A stretch of DNA of 64,000 bases from Uloborus plumipes (GCA_038373865.1 JAXGGA010003878.1:32026-96025), one strand, 5' to 3'. Numbered from the stretch's first letter, positions 1 through 11,240 are shown. Made by a program: numbers and translations. Notes: generated by a model not told the origin, from the letters alone.

Positions 1-57
1 AGGCGCCGTGTAAGCTATTTCAGCATGTCTATAAGGTTATAATAGTCCAGGATCTGA

Positions 58-390
58 CAGCACTTCGGTAGGAATGTTTGAGTAGGGGGAATTTTTTTTC
101 AAAAATGTTTAGCAGGTGCCCTAGGAAGTATTTTGGACTCGGGTGGACATCCGCCACCTGGTGCATTTTTTTTGCTATGACGTCATCAAAGATGGCGGCC
201 ATTTTGGTTCTCATAAATGCTAAAAAATGCCCAGCACTTGTGCAGGAAATTTAAAATTTGAGAATTTCTTTTCAAAAATGTTCAGTAGGTGTCCTAGAAA
301 GAATTTTAGACTCGGGTGGACACCCGCCTCCTCTTAAATCTTCCGGTTATGACGTCATCAAAGATGGCCGCCGCTCGATCGTATAAATGC
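58..390. repeat. Subterminal tandem duplication of the palindrome, period about 174 bp
   Basis: A unit containing CTCGGGTGGACA, CCGCC and TGACGTCATCAAAGATGG occurs at about 134 and again at about 308, with each copy ending near a run such as AAAAATGTTCAG. The mirrored pair lies at 6560-6895. Each unit carries the octamer TGACGTCA (178-185, 350-357, 6585-6592, 6757-6764) next to AAGATGGCGGC-like sequence. Subterminal repeats like these are typical of transposase-binding regions in foldback elements. That role is inference. Confidence 0.75.
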
Positions 391-665
391 TCATATCTAT
401 ATTGATATTTGACCGATTTGCATGAAAATTACAATTTTTTTACTAATTTGTCTGATGCTTATTTGTCTTTTAGCTGCACTGTTAGAAATTTACTCAAAAA
501 TGAAAATTTAAAATCAATTTATTTATTTATTTTTATTTTCAACTACCATAACTTAACCATAAAAAATGGTATTAACCCTTTATTTGTGCGAGAAACTGCT
601 AACTCTCCTCTGCTTGCATGCCAAAAGATACAACCGTATTACAAATCAGTAAATTTAAATTTATA

Positions 666-1316
666 CAGGGTGTCCACTCCAATCGTGGACCAATAGCTAA
701 TTTCTAAACCGTTAGAGATAAGCATATAGTTTATTTAGGAAAAAATCTCCAAATTATGAAAGGAATTTTGGGTCTATTCAATGTTTTTCAAAAAATCAAA
801 TTTTGAAAGAGTTACGAAATTTAAATTTTTATACAGTCCCGCAGTCCTATCAATCATATTTAGTAAAACATTCTTGACACTGTAACGTTTAAAACTAAAA
901 AAAAATCACTGTTCTACGACAAAAATTGACCGAGTTATGACGTTTTGAAAAATCAAGATTTTGAAGGATTTCGCATACGGTCCCTTAAGCAATCTCTCGA
1001 TGACGTCATGAAACAATGCAAAATCTTGATTTTTCAAAACGTCATAACTCGGTCAATTTTTGTGGTAGAAGAGTGATTTTTTTTTAGTTTTAAACGTTAC
1101 AGTGTCAAGAATGTTTTACTAAATATGATTGATAGGACTGGGGGGCTGTATAAAAATTTAAATTTCGTAACTCTTTCAAAATTTGATTTTTTGAAAAACA
1201 TTGAATAGACCCAAAATTCCGTTCGTAATTTGGAGATTTTTTCCTAAATAAACTATATGCTTATCTCTAACGGTTTAGAAGTTAGCTATTGGTCCACGAT
1301 TGGAGTGGACACCCTG
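666..1316. mobile_element. 651-bp self-palindromic MITE, copy 1 (TA target)
   Basis: It starts CAGGGTGTCCACTCC and ends in the complement (GGAGTGGACACCCTG), flanked by TA at 664-665 and 1317-1318. The arms are roughly 300 bp and nearly identical, around a short central loop containing TGACGTCA at 1001-1008. Two further copies of the same length lie at 9881-10530 and 54812-55462. The mirrored arm of the host palindrome at about 6236-6258 keeps the uninterrupted target, which proves insertion after the palindrome formed. The TA target and CAGGG ends suggest a Tc1/mariner-superfamily non-autonomous foldback. No coding capacity. Confidence 0.92.
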
Positions 1317-1505
1317 TATAAAATAAATATGAATGAGACAAAATACGAAAATTCCGACATGTTGTAGCAGTTAAGGAGAAGTACTTGATCTCTTTATCAC
1401 AGTTCCGAATTTATTGTTGATTATGATTTTTCTTCCTAACCTTCGAAGAACCGTCTTTACTATCCTGTAGTGCTAAAGGTACAATGTGCAAAAATATTGT
1501 CTCAA

Positions 1506-1855
1506 TTAATGGTGCGTGGCACTCGTTGCACTAGAAGGTGGCAAATTCTCAAGGCCAATATTCTTCACGTGATCATACGCTGTAATTCTTAGTTCATCTA
1601 AAAATTTACATAATGATCCTTTTCGTATTACCTGCACAACGCATTCTTTTGCTGATTCGCGAATTTTTTCTACGTATTCCAGTCGGATGATATACCAATT
1701 TTCTCCAAATATTTCATACAAACATAATGAAGAGCTGTTTTTTTAGTGTAAAATGTACTCCAGTTGTTTGATCCAGATATTGCGTGGATGGTTGGTAGGT
1801 TTTCATCTTTGTTTCGGTGAGTATTATGAGCAAACAAAAGTCTCGTAGAATCCAT
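1506..1855 (-). pseudogene. Coding-like remnant in left arm of first palindrome
   Basis: Two overlapping minus-strand reading frames (1506-1721 and 1670-1855) encode short peptides, one including MYEIFGENWYIIRL and DELRITAYDHVKNI. The mirrored copy at 5836-6051 on the plus strand keeps the second peptide with few changes. The shift between frames in the overlap suggests one broken reading frame. I do not recognise the family. Preservation in both arms may simply reflect recent common origin of the arms, not selection. Confidence 0.4.
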
Positions 1856-2326
1856 AACTCCAGTGTACCCCTAAAGTTCCGCTACTTCCTCTGCTGTCAA
1901 GCAAATTATAATGATGCCCAATTCCTGATAATGCCCAAAAGTTGTTGATTAGGATAGGCAGAGTAGCATCTTGAGAGATCTTAATGACATGTATAAAAAT
2001 ACTGCTTACCTTGTTTCTAAGCGTTCGGATTCTTTAGGGGAAAATTTGCTCTAATTGTAAAAGATATTATGCTCTTCCACAGCACTTTGTGATGCTCCCA
2101 ATATATGATTTAAATAATAATAATAATAATAAAAAATAGTTATTACTTTCAAGGGTTTGTTTTTATTTGTCATAGCCTTTCGTGCAAAAAAGTTCACTAT
2201 ATAACAGGACTTTTCATCAAACAAGGCTTCTTCTCTTGTGTTGCCATAAGATTTTTCTAGCTCTTTTTACAATGCACCTATTTGTAATCTTAACATAAAC
2301 TCTTGTTCATTTAACAATGAACAGTT

Positions 2327-2574
2327 GGATGGTGTTATGCAAAAAGGAGTTAACCCACAAAACATAAAAAAATGAGTTATCTAACTGTGATGGTAAAATA
2401 TGTTGCTTTCTACATTAAGCAAAAATATTTAAGCCCTATCAGCATTTCATGGTAACATATCATTGGTGTATTGATATAGAGCTCCATGCTTTTTGCCAGA
2501 GTTTGTTGACTTTAAAGCCCACTATCTCAAAATCAGGTTTTTGTGGGTTAACTCCTTTTTGCATAACACCATCC
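2327..2574. mobile_element. 248-bp MITE with 4-bp target duplication AGTT
   Basis: Ends are GGATGGTGTTATGCAAAAAG and its complement, giving a terminal inverted repeat of about 35 bp that includes GAGTTAACCCACAAAA. AGTT flanks it at 2323-2326 and 2575-2578. The mirrored arm of the host palindrome (around 3130-3150) reads straight through with a single copy of this tetranucleotide, so the ends and the target duplication are confirmed by an empty site in the same locus. The superfamily is not determined. A 4-bp duplication would fit CMC/Chapaev-type elements. Confidence 0.85.
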
Positions 2575-2803
2575 AGTTTTCAGATGGTTCATACTGAAAG
2601 AGCTCTTCCACGTTAGAGGAACGAACTAAAAGTTTTCGTATCATGATGTGAGGCTGACTGTTTGACTTCTTTTTACTGGCTTTCCTTATGGTAGTACAAG
2701 CATTTTGTGTTTTGTTGCAAGGAAATACTGGCAATATGGCTTTAAGAATGGAGCTTGAGCTATCGTGACTCTCTTCCTCTTGTATCGTGTTAAGTACAGT
2801 CAC
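2575..2803 (-). pseudogene. Coding-like remnant, left of palindrome centre
   Basis: The minus strand encodes a basic stretch including PVFPCNKTQNACTT and then RKLLVRSSNVEELFQYEPSE. The mirrored plus-strand copy lies at 2977-3168. The apparent C-terminal part of the open frame runs into the inserted MITE and is not native. The Cys/Lys-rich character suggests part of a nucleic-acid-binding or transposase-associated protein, but I cannot assign a family. Confidence 0.35.
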
Positions 2804-2976
2804 CGGTATTAAAAAAGTTTTACAGATTTTTCATTGTATCTTGTGAAGCAACCAACAAACGTACTGGCTTCACAAGATACAATGAAAAATATATAAAACT
2901 TTTTTAATACTGGTGACTGAGCTTAATACAAGGGAAAAAGAGTCAAGATCGCTCAAGCTAAATTCTTAAGGCCATA

Positions 2977-3168
2977 TTGCCAGTATTTCCTTGCAACAAA
3001 ACACAAAATGCTTGTACTACCACAAGGAAAGCCGGTAAAAAGAAGTCAAACAGTCAGCCACACATCATGATGCGAAAACTTTTAGTTCGTTCCTCTGACG
3101 TGGAAGAGCTCTTTCAGTATGAACCATCTGAAAACTGTTCATTGCTAATGAACAAGAGTTTATGTTAA
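2977..3168 (+). pseudogene. Mirrored copy of the coding-like remnant, right of palindrome centre
   Basis: It encodes the same peptide as the left arm with a handful of replacements (for example HIMMRKLLVRSSDVEELFQY), then diverges to a stop because it lacks the MITE present on the left. This copy is therefore closer to the pre-insertion state. Function unknown. Confidence 0.35.
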
Positions 3169-4031
3169 GATTACAAATAGGTGCATTGTAAAAAGAGCTA
3201 GAAAAATCTTATGGCAACATAAGAGAAGAAACCTTGTCTGATAAAAAGTCCTGTTTTTAGTGAACTTTTTTGTACGAAAGGCTATGACAAATAAAAAAAA
3301 ACTTTGACGAAGTAGTAACTGTTTTTTTTAATTATTATTATTATTTAAATCATATATTGGGAGCATCACTAGGTGCTGTGGAAGAGTATAATATTTTTTA
3401 CAATTAGAGCAAATTTTCTCCTAAAAAGTCCGAAAGCGTAGAAACAAGGTAGCAGTATTTTTGTACGCGTCAATAAAATCTCTCAAGATGCTACTCTGCC
3501 TATCCTAATCAACAACTTTTGGGCATCATCAGGAAACAAACTGATCTTACAGCGTGGAAAGACCTGGACATAATAAATTGCTTGATAGCAGAGGAAGCAG
3601 ACTTCGAGACTAATGGTGTTAGCTTTATTTCCCAGGTATAGGGGAGAGCGGGGCTAAAAGTTCCGCGGGTAAAGTTGTTCCCTTTGAAATAACTCAGCTA
3701 AGAAAAAAGATATATGTATTTTGTAAATACGTCGTGAAATAGAATGTTATAGCGCACAAATGGCGGCCATTTTCGCCAGCCCAGTGGCGTCCGGTGTATC
3801 AAAAGCCGAGCACGTGCATTACTGATTTACGAAAGTAAATATTTTTGTTTTTGGTGTTTTTGGTCTTTCGCCCTAAATTGAATAGTTAATGTTTAGCTTT
3901 TTGGTTTTTTTACATGAAGATAGATTGTGCACCCTTATATCCTACGCTGAAACTATTTATGTTTCGTTATCTAACCTATAATTTAATGATTTAAAGACAT
4001 GTGCTTTTGGGGCTAGTTGTTCCCTTTTTTG

Positions 4032-4063
4032 GGGGCAAGTTGTTCCGCGGAACAACTTGCCCC
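4032..4063. repeat. Perfect 32-bp palindrome
   Basis: GGGGCAAGTTGTTCC is followed by CG-centred inversion to GGAACAACTTGCCCC, with no spacer. The same half-sites recur at the right end of the element around 5427-5480, where one (GGGGTTAGTTGTTCC) is altered. It is probably a transposase-binding or replication-hairpin feature of the 2.0-kb element (inference). Confidence 0.85.
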
Positions 4064-4472
4064 AGAAAAATTAGCAACTATCCCGAAGAAACGTCTTGCC
4101 CTATTCATCTGAACCAGTGATGCAGTGACTTAATACACATATAAATAAATATTATATGCTACTGTGAAGACCGAAAGTGAGATTTAATCAAACATAAATC
4201 CAGAAATATTCAGTCTATCCGATAGATATATATTAGATATAAAATTTTCGAAAAGCGAACCATGTAAGCTATCGAAATATGTTTCATACTTTGATATAAA
4301 AGTCATAATTTCGGAGAATCGTATTAGAAGTTCTAGATAGCTCCCTGTTATAACTGAAGACTGAACCAATTATCTTAGCTTATTAGCTGTTAGTTATTAT
4401 ATGTAATTTTCATTTGTTGCACTGTATTAACTGTATTTTACCATATTAATGTGTTATAATTTACTATTTACT

Positions 4473-5300
4473 AGATGCGTTGCCCGGCTTTGCACGGTCT
4501 ACCTTGAGAATAAAACTTTTGTCAAGCAACGCGTGTCTATAAGTCCCGATTGCATTATTCCGAGTGCAAAAAAGAAATCAATCGTCAAAAAAAGTTTTAA
4601 ATCCCGTCGTAACAGGAAAAGCCTCAAAGCAAAGGTCTTATCAGAAAAGATCGAAGAAAATACGTCCTAAAGGAAATTTTCTCGCGCAGCTTTAAAAATT
4701 ACTAACCGCTTCACCCGGCAAAATGATACAGGCGTTTTTAAGTTAGTAAAAATCAATTTCAAATTGGATTTACAGAAATCGTCTGCTCTAATTAGCGTGA
4801 AAAAAATGAATGGTAAAAAAAAAGTTGAATAAAAATGGGTTGCCATTTTTTTTCTTGAGCGTAAACTAATTTTCTAAATATGGCCGATTTTAACAGCATT
4901 CAGTGGATTTTTCGCAAAATATCGCCAATAGCGCAAAAATTGAACCGAAATTCAAGAAATCATTTTCTTCGGCAAATTTGTCGCCAACTTGGCGAGCTGT
5001 CACCAAGTTGGCGTCAAACACTTGGCGACCAAAAGCTTGGCGACATATCGTCAAGTGATTGCGCCAATTCATATCACTTTTGTCTACATTAAAATTAACA
5101 CTGATTTACCCCAAAAAAGGGTAAGCCCCCCCCCCCCGGAACATTCGAATGCAACCACAAGGAGAGGTACACAACTAGACCTCCCTCAAAGCCAACATAT
5201 CAAATTAGAATCTTCTACGGTATACAGTTTTTGAGTTACGCGACATACCTACATACGCACATGCATAACATACGTACATACAGTCATACAGCCGTACATA
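4473..5300 (-). mobile_element. Helitron-like fragment, minus strand (3' end at 4473)
   Basis: Read on the minus strand, the segment ends with CCGTGCAAAGCCGGGCAACG followed by CATCTAG and then T, the CTRR-plus-T signature of Helitron 3' ends. The far boundary is uncertain. The stretch near 5225-5300 with ACATACGTACATACAG-like short repeats may belong to it. A related fragment (GTGTGGCCGGGCTTTGCACG) is at about 28500-28560. No Rep/helicase coding is visible. Confidence 0.5.
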
Positions 5301-5835
5301 AAGTCATACTAATATCAACCATTGTTTTTTTAATACAAATTATGTTTTTAAGGAGTTATTCATCTCGCAACGTGGTTAAATTCGAAATCAGCATCGTAAG
5401 TCATCGTCTTGTTAATATCGGAACAATTTGCCCCAACCACGGAACAACTTGCCCCAAGACGGGGTTAGTTGTTCCTTTTCGGCTTTACTTGCTATAAAAT
5501 TAATTATTAAAAAATCTTACAAAATACAACTCAAAAAACAGTCTGTATATCAAAGGGACATATAATACTAAGTTTTAACCTCGGAATACTAATTCTAGAA
5601 CAAAGTTTTCAAAACGAATTTTGAGCTTGATCAAAAAACGGAACTTTTAGCCCCGCTCTCCCCTACTCTTATTCAGCGATTTGGTGTTTAGGAACTTTAG
5701 AGGTACACTTGAGTTATGAATTCTACGAGACTTTTGTCTGCTTATAATACTCACCGAAACAAAGATGAAAACCTACCAACCATCTACGCAATACTGGAGT
5801 ACGTTTTACACTAAAAAAACAGCTCTTCATTATGT

Positions 5836-6051
5836 TTGTACGAAATATTTGGAGAAAATTGGTATATCATCCGACTGGTATACGTAGAAAAAATTCGCGA
5901 ATCAGCAAAAGAATACGTAGTGCAGGTAATGCGAAAAGAGTCATTATGTAAATTTTTAGATGAACTAAGAATTACAGCGTATGATCACGTGAAGAATATT
6001 AGCCTTGAGAATTTGCCACCTTCTAGTGCAACGAGTGCCACGCACCATTAA
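5836..6051 (+). pseudogene. Mirrored coding-like remnant in right arm of first palindrome
   Basis: This is the plus-strand counterpart of the frame at 1506-1721, with the same start context (MYEIFGENWYIIRL) and the same ending (SSATSATHH then stop). The upstream part at about 5712-5835 matches the other broken frame of the left arm. Unknown family. Confidence 0.4.
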
Positions 6052-6901
6052 TTGAGACAATATTTTTGCACATTGTACCTTTAGCACTACAGGATAGTAA
6101 AGACGGTTCTTCGAATGTTTTTTTGGAGAAGAAAAATCATAATCAACAATAAATTCGGAACTGTGATAAAGAGATCAAGTACTTCTCCTTAACTGCTACA
6201 ACATGTCGGAATTTTCGTATTTTGTCTTATTCATGTCTATTTTATATAAATTTAAATTTTCGTTGCTATCGCTTGGACAGCAGGACGTTTTACTGATTTG
6301 TAATACGGTTGTATCTTTTGGAATGCAAGCAGAGGAAAGTTAGCAGTTTCTCGCACAAATAAAGGGTTAATACCATTTTTTATGGTTAAGTTATGGTAGT
6401 TGAAAATAAAAATAAATAAATAAATTGATTTTAAATTTTCATTTTTGAGTAAATTTCTAACAGTGCAGCTAAAAGACAAATAAGCATCAGACAAATTAGT
6501 AAAAAAATTGCAATTTTCATGCAAATCGGTCAAGTATCAACATAGATATGAGCATTTATAGGATCGAGCGGCGACCATCTTTGATGACGTCATAACCGGA
6601 AAATTTAAAAGGAGGCGGGTGTCCACCCGAGTCTAAAATTCTTTCTAGGACGCCTACTGAACATTTTTGAAAAGAAATTCTCAAATTTTAAATTTCCTGC
6701 ACAAGTACTGGGCATTTTTTAGCATTTATGAGAACCAAAATGGCCGCCATCTTTGATGACGTCATAGCAAAAAAAATGCACCAGGTGGCGGATGTCCACC
6801 CGAGTCCAAAATACTTCCTAGGGCACCTGCTAAACATTTTTGAAAAAAAATTCCCCCTACTCAAACATTCCTACAGAAGTGCTGTCAGATCATGGACTAT
6901 A

Positions 6902-8530
6902 AGCAAAAGAGTCCAAGCAAATCTTCTGCTCTTAAACAGTTTTCTTCCTTCCGTTGAATCAATACTACGTAGGATTTTCTCTAGTGCAATGTATTTTAGC
7001 ATTTTAATAATTGTTCGTGGTGATTCGACGGCTTTATGTTATCGTACATAAAAAAAATACGGTAAGCATATATTTGCATGTTACTTACTTGTGCACAATA
7101 TTTACATATTATGGACAACAGTTTAGGTTCACTGTTCAGTTTCAAAAAGTAACAATTTGACCATAGTCACACAATTATCTCCTCTTTGCGTCAAACACTA
7201 GTTTTTTAATTAAAAAAAAAGACCTTTGTACAATGCATTTTTATTTCATATTAAATTTAATACCTTTTTACTAATCCGGATTTTATTGGTTTTCCGAGAA
7301 AGATTTCAGTTTCCGATTATAAGGGGTAATATTCTCCACTTTATACTTCAATTCAGAAATATAATCAGTACCCTATCTGTCCTGTTTTGACAGACGAAAA
7401 AGTGTGATTAATTATTTGTGAAATGCAAATTCGAGAGATATTTAGAGCTACTTTAACTTTGATATTTAAAATATTTCTTTTTCCAAAATACAATGTTGTA
7501 GTAAAAGAGCTATTGAACTCGAAAACACTTTGAGATGTGAAGTAAAAATGTACTGGGTATTCCAAAATTAAATATTTGGCATGCTTCGATTTTTGGCTCA
7601 GAAAACTTTTTATGAGTAGTATTTGACAGGAAGTAGTTTGGTTTTATAAGCAGTAGTTAAAATTCAGAGTTATTCCTACATTTTTCTAGTTAAATGTTCA
7701 ACGATATTTTTAATCACTTAAATTGTTAAATGTTGTTAATGTTTTATTTTCAATGTCTAGATTTCCACATTTCAGCTTACAAATGTTTCTGTTGATGAAT
7801 TTTTATTCTTTCCAGATTGGTCACAATAGAATAGTCGCATTATTTTCAATGGTGTTAGAGCACTTGACACTAGGTTTTGTATAGCTCATGTTGAAAACTT
7901 CTTTTTGTTTTTACCCCAAATTTGCTGAGTTATTTGCAGTAAGAAAGTTGTGTGTGTGTGTCCTCTCGCACGTGCAGGTTTTTTAAAACTTACAATGATA
8001 ATAATTGGTATTGACTTTCAGCCAGCTTCACACTTTTTAAATTTTATAATTATTTATTTACCGTAAAATGATGAAGTCTATTTGAGGCAAGGTAATAAAG
8101 GAGTGTTATTTGAGATAGAATATTAGTTTAAAATGATTGAGAGTTGACTGAATTCTCGAAAACCAGGCCCGTCACTGGAAGGGGGGGGGGGCTTTGAGAG
8201 ATCAATAGATTAACAAAAAGTCGGAGTGGTTTTTGTTGTTTACCAATAAAATTTGCACCCTTTGACCCCACTCCCAAGACAACTTTAAAACAACGAGCCT
8301 ATCTATGTGCTAATTTTAGCGCATTTTTTAACTCCCAAAAGAAATTGTATGTTTTAATTTGGAACTTTTCCTTTTCTTAAAGAATACACAGATCTGGTTT
8401 CACACACCCATTGCATGTTTTCCTCATAAAAAAATAAATAATTAATCAATAAATACACTCGTGAGATACTAGTCTCAAGCAGATTATTTGAGCTAGTTTT
8501 GATTTAAATAGTTTTAGTTTCTTTTTTGCT
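6902..8530. other. Anonymous AT-rich DNA, no supported gene
   Basis: No open frame of note on either strand. It has only simple features, such as a short TG run near 7952 and a G run near 8180. I see no duplication of this stretch elsewhere in the window. Confidence 0.5.
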
Positions 8531-8534
8531 TGCA

Positions 8535-9043
8535 CATGTTGTATGCTTTGTAATTGGATCGAATGCGATTGCGTGAAAATATTGAATGTGATAGCGAATT
8601 TAATTTGATTGAGAAAAAAATATATACTACTTCATTTATATTCTCACATATTTAAGTTCCATACTTTTCAAATTTGTAGTAAATTAAATATTAAATTAAT
8701 TTATTTCGAACTGTAAGATAATTGTGTCTAGCAATTTATTTAGTATGAGATGTGTTTAGTATGTACTATGCATGTATATGTAATATACATACCAGTTTAT
8801 ACATTTATTTTGTAAATGTGGTATACTTTGTAATTGCATCGAATGCAATTGCATAAAAATATTAATGTGACATAATTTACTAAGAAAAATTACTTAAAAA
8901 TATATATTACCTCAATTATATTTACACATATTTTAAGTTACATATTTTTCAAATTTGTAACATATTCTGTATTAAATTATTTGTTTCTAACTGTAAGATT
9001 AAAGTTTCAAGCAGTTTAGTTAGCATAAGATGTGTTTAGTATG

Positions 9044-9045
<2 letters not shown>
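8535..9045. repeat. Diverged tandem duplication, period about 280 bp
   Basis: The block beginning CTTTGTAATTGGATCGAATG near 8548 is repeated near 8828 (CTTTGTAATTGCATCGAATG), and both copies end with AGATGTGTTTAGTATGTA. A weaker third piece follows the microsatellite at 9093-9200. Confidence 0.75.

Positions 9046-9047
<2 letters not shown>

Positions 9048-9092
<45 letters not shown>
9048..9092. repeat. (AT)n microsatellite
   Basis: About 45 bp of uninterrupted AT dinucleotides at the end of the 280-bp tandem duplication. Confidence 0.95.
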
Positions 9093-9095
<3 letters not shown>

Positions 9096-9880
9096 TATAA
9101 TTTCCTTTGAACATTTAATTAAATTTATATGCATTTACATTCACACATGTTTTAAGTTCGATATTTTTAAATTAATATATATTATATATATTATTTGTAT
9201 GTATTATGTAATGCTTTTCTCAGTACCATTTTTTTAAATCTCTTGTTTGATAAAACACAAGTTGTTCACGCTTTTTTTTTCTTTGTTCTAAAAAAAAAAC
9301 AATTATACGCGAAACTTATTTTTTCTGAATTATATTTGTCCATAAAACATCACTGCTGGTGTTAACTATCGAATGCTAGTGCATAATGCGCTCAGAAGAC
9401 ATTTGCACGAGGGCGCCGATCAGGCTTTGCGCGGCCCTGGATGGAGGTGAAGCTTAGTTCGAATAAATTGATGTTACAAAAAGCAATCGTCACTATTAGT
9501 GGCTGTCATTATTTTGCAAGATTAATGGGAAACTATATAATGAGTTAAAAACAGAAACTCTTGCGATCGAGAAACGATATTTTGCATAGACGAAATTTTC
9601 ACTTATTCAGGTAAAACATTTTTGTCGACTAATTTTACATTTGTATTGATTTGCGTTTTTAATGCTTGTTTTTTATTTTGCCGCGTAATTTTATAGTGTT
9701 CTTTGTACATTAAACTGCAGCAATTTTGAAACACCTTGAAGTTTTAACAGAAAAGCCAGTGCCCAAAATTGTGGCTTTCAGAAATATTAGGAAAACATTG
9801 GAAAATTAAAGCACAATAATTTCAAATAGCAATGAACAGAATTTTTTTTCTTAAGAAATCAAGTTAAACTATCTTAAATA
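9093..9880. other. AT-rich interval, no supported gene
   Basis: No coding signal. A short GC-richer patch at about 9405-9450 (around GGGCGCCGATCAGG) looks like the edge of an old element, but I could not find a partner end. Confidence 0.4.
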
Positions 9881-10530
9881 CAGGGTGTCCACTCCAATCG
9901 TGGACCAATAGCTAATTTCTAAACCGTTAGAGATAAGCATATAGTTTATTTAGGAAAAAATCTCCAAATTACGAAAGGAATTTTGAGTCTATTCAATGTT
10001 TTTCAAAAAATCAAATTTTGAAAGAGTTACGAAATTTAAATTTTTATACAGCCCCCAGTCCTATCAATCATATTTAGTAAAACATTCTTGACACTGTAAC
10101 GTTTAAAACTAAAAAAAAATCACTCTTCTACCACAAAAATTGACCGAGTTATGCGTTTTGAAAAATCAAGATTTTGCATTATTTCATGACGTCATCGAGC
10201 GATAGCTTAAGGGACCGTATGCGAAATCCTTCAAAATCTTGATTTTTCAAACCGTCATAACTCGGTCAATTTTTGTGGTAGAAGAGTGATTTTTTTTTTA
10301 GTTTTAAACGTTACAGTGTCAAGAATGTTTTACTAAAGATGATTGATAGGACTGGGGGGCTGTATAAAAATCTAAATTTCGTAACTCTTACAAAATTTGA
10401 TTTTTTGAAAAACATTGAATAGACCCAAAATTCCTTTCGTAATTTGAAGATTTTTTCCTAAATAAACTATATGCTTATCTCTAACGGTTTAGAAATTAGC
10501 TATTGGTCCACGATTGGCGTGGACAACCTG
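9881..10530. mobile_element. 650-bp self-palindromic MITE, copy 2 (TA target)
   Basis: Same family as 666-1316: it starts CAGGGTGTCCACTCC, ends in a slightly mutated complement (ACAACCTG), and is flanked by TA at 9879-9880 and 10531-10532. The central loop holds TGACGTCA (10187-10194) and is in the opposite orientation to copy 1. Confidence 0.92.
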
Positions 10531-10619
10531 TATTTTAAATAGAAGGAGGAAGGAGTTTCATTATGATCCAATGAAGATTTCAGAAAATTAAGGCACGAAT
10601 GTCTTTTTGTTGCAGACAT

Positions 10620-11240
10620 TTTTAATTCTATTTATTTCATTGATTACGGTAAACTTGAAGAAGTTGACGTTCATCTAAAAGATCAATAAGGATATCATTA
10701 TTTGAAAGATAAGTCGAGAAATTCAGTCTCTGTTTAATATTTATATTTGTATGAATGAGTTCTAAATCACCAGGATAGATATTTTTGAATTCTTTATAAA
10801 GTTGAAAACAAGGTCGTTAACATATCTGAAAGCTTTAGGAATTGTATAGTTGAAGTTAATTTTCGAAGTTAGAGATTAGCTAATACAGAAGAGAATTTGG
10901 ATCCCCTTAATTAGAAGGTAACAATGTTCACCATTCAAGACTTAATCGTTGAAAAGGCAGAACCAACGAGTTTCACTAATGTCAAGAGTTTTGCTATAGT
11001 CGTTGTTCTTAAATAAGACATAAGAACATCTTTACGACTGGAAATAGAAATACTTGGAAAGAGGTCTTTTAAGTCAAATGAGTAAATGCAATATATATAC
11101 CCCAAAGCAGAATACTTAGTGATGTTCTGCAATGCAAAATTATTTGCCCAAAATTGTCCCTCAAGATATATTTATACATTATATATTTACCGTCAAAATG
11201 TTACCAAAAAGTGCTTTCTCATTTTTACATATAATGTAAT
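10620..11240 (-). pseudogene. Penelope-like reverse transcriptase fragment (broken)
   Basis: On the minus strand, a frame ending near 10935 encodes YSFDLKDLFPSI, which fits reverse transcriptase motif A (Asp followed by a hydrophobic/Phe run). Further downstream, interrupted by stops and a frameshift, come RYVNDLVFNFI (motif C region, with Asn where the first catalytic Asp of YVDD is expected) and then GDLELIHTN and YLSNNDILIDLLDERQ. The order and spacing fit the C-terminal half of a Penelope-type RT. No endonuclease domain is visible, and the element is clearly dead. A related RT clade is the main alternative. Confidence 0.6.

Larger units (their letters stand above)
3641..5663. mobile_element. 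2.0-kb element with GGGGAGAGCGGGGCTAAAAG inverted ends and TA target
   Basis: The left end reads GGGGAGAGCGGGGCTAAAAG then TTCCG. The right end is its complement, finishing GCTCTCCCC. TA flanks both sides. It interrupts the right arm of the first palindrome. Inside are repeated GGGGCAAGTTGTTCC motifs near both ends (4032-4063, and three times in 5427-5480). No transposase is visible. TA target and subterminal repeats fit a pogo/Tc1-superfamily non-autonomous element. It also carries a Helitron-like fragment, so it is itself composite. The corresponding place in the left arm (about 1880) has a small deletion, so the empty site there is not clean. Confidence 0.85.
43..6901. repeat. Giant imperfect palindrome (foldback), arms about 2 kb
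   Basis: Sequence near 43-390 reappears in reverse complement near 6550-6901, 1320-1860 matches 5690-6245, and 1900-2820 matches 2890-3600. The centre is near 2857, where a stretch ending in GTATCTTGTGAAGC meets its complement after a short loop. After removing insertions (651 bp and 248 bp on the left, 2.0 kb on the right) the arms are both about 2 kb. The arms differ by many substitutions and small indels, so the structure is old. Each arm carries short coding-like remnants in mirrored orientation. It may be a large foldback transposon or two inverted copies of one element. The family is not recognised. Confidence 0.9.
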
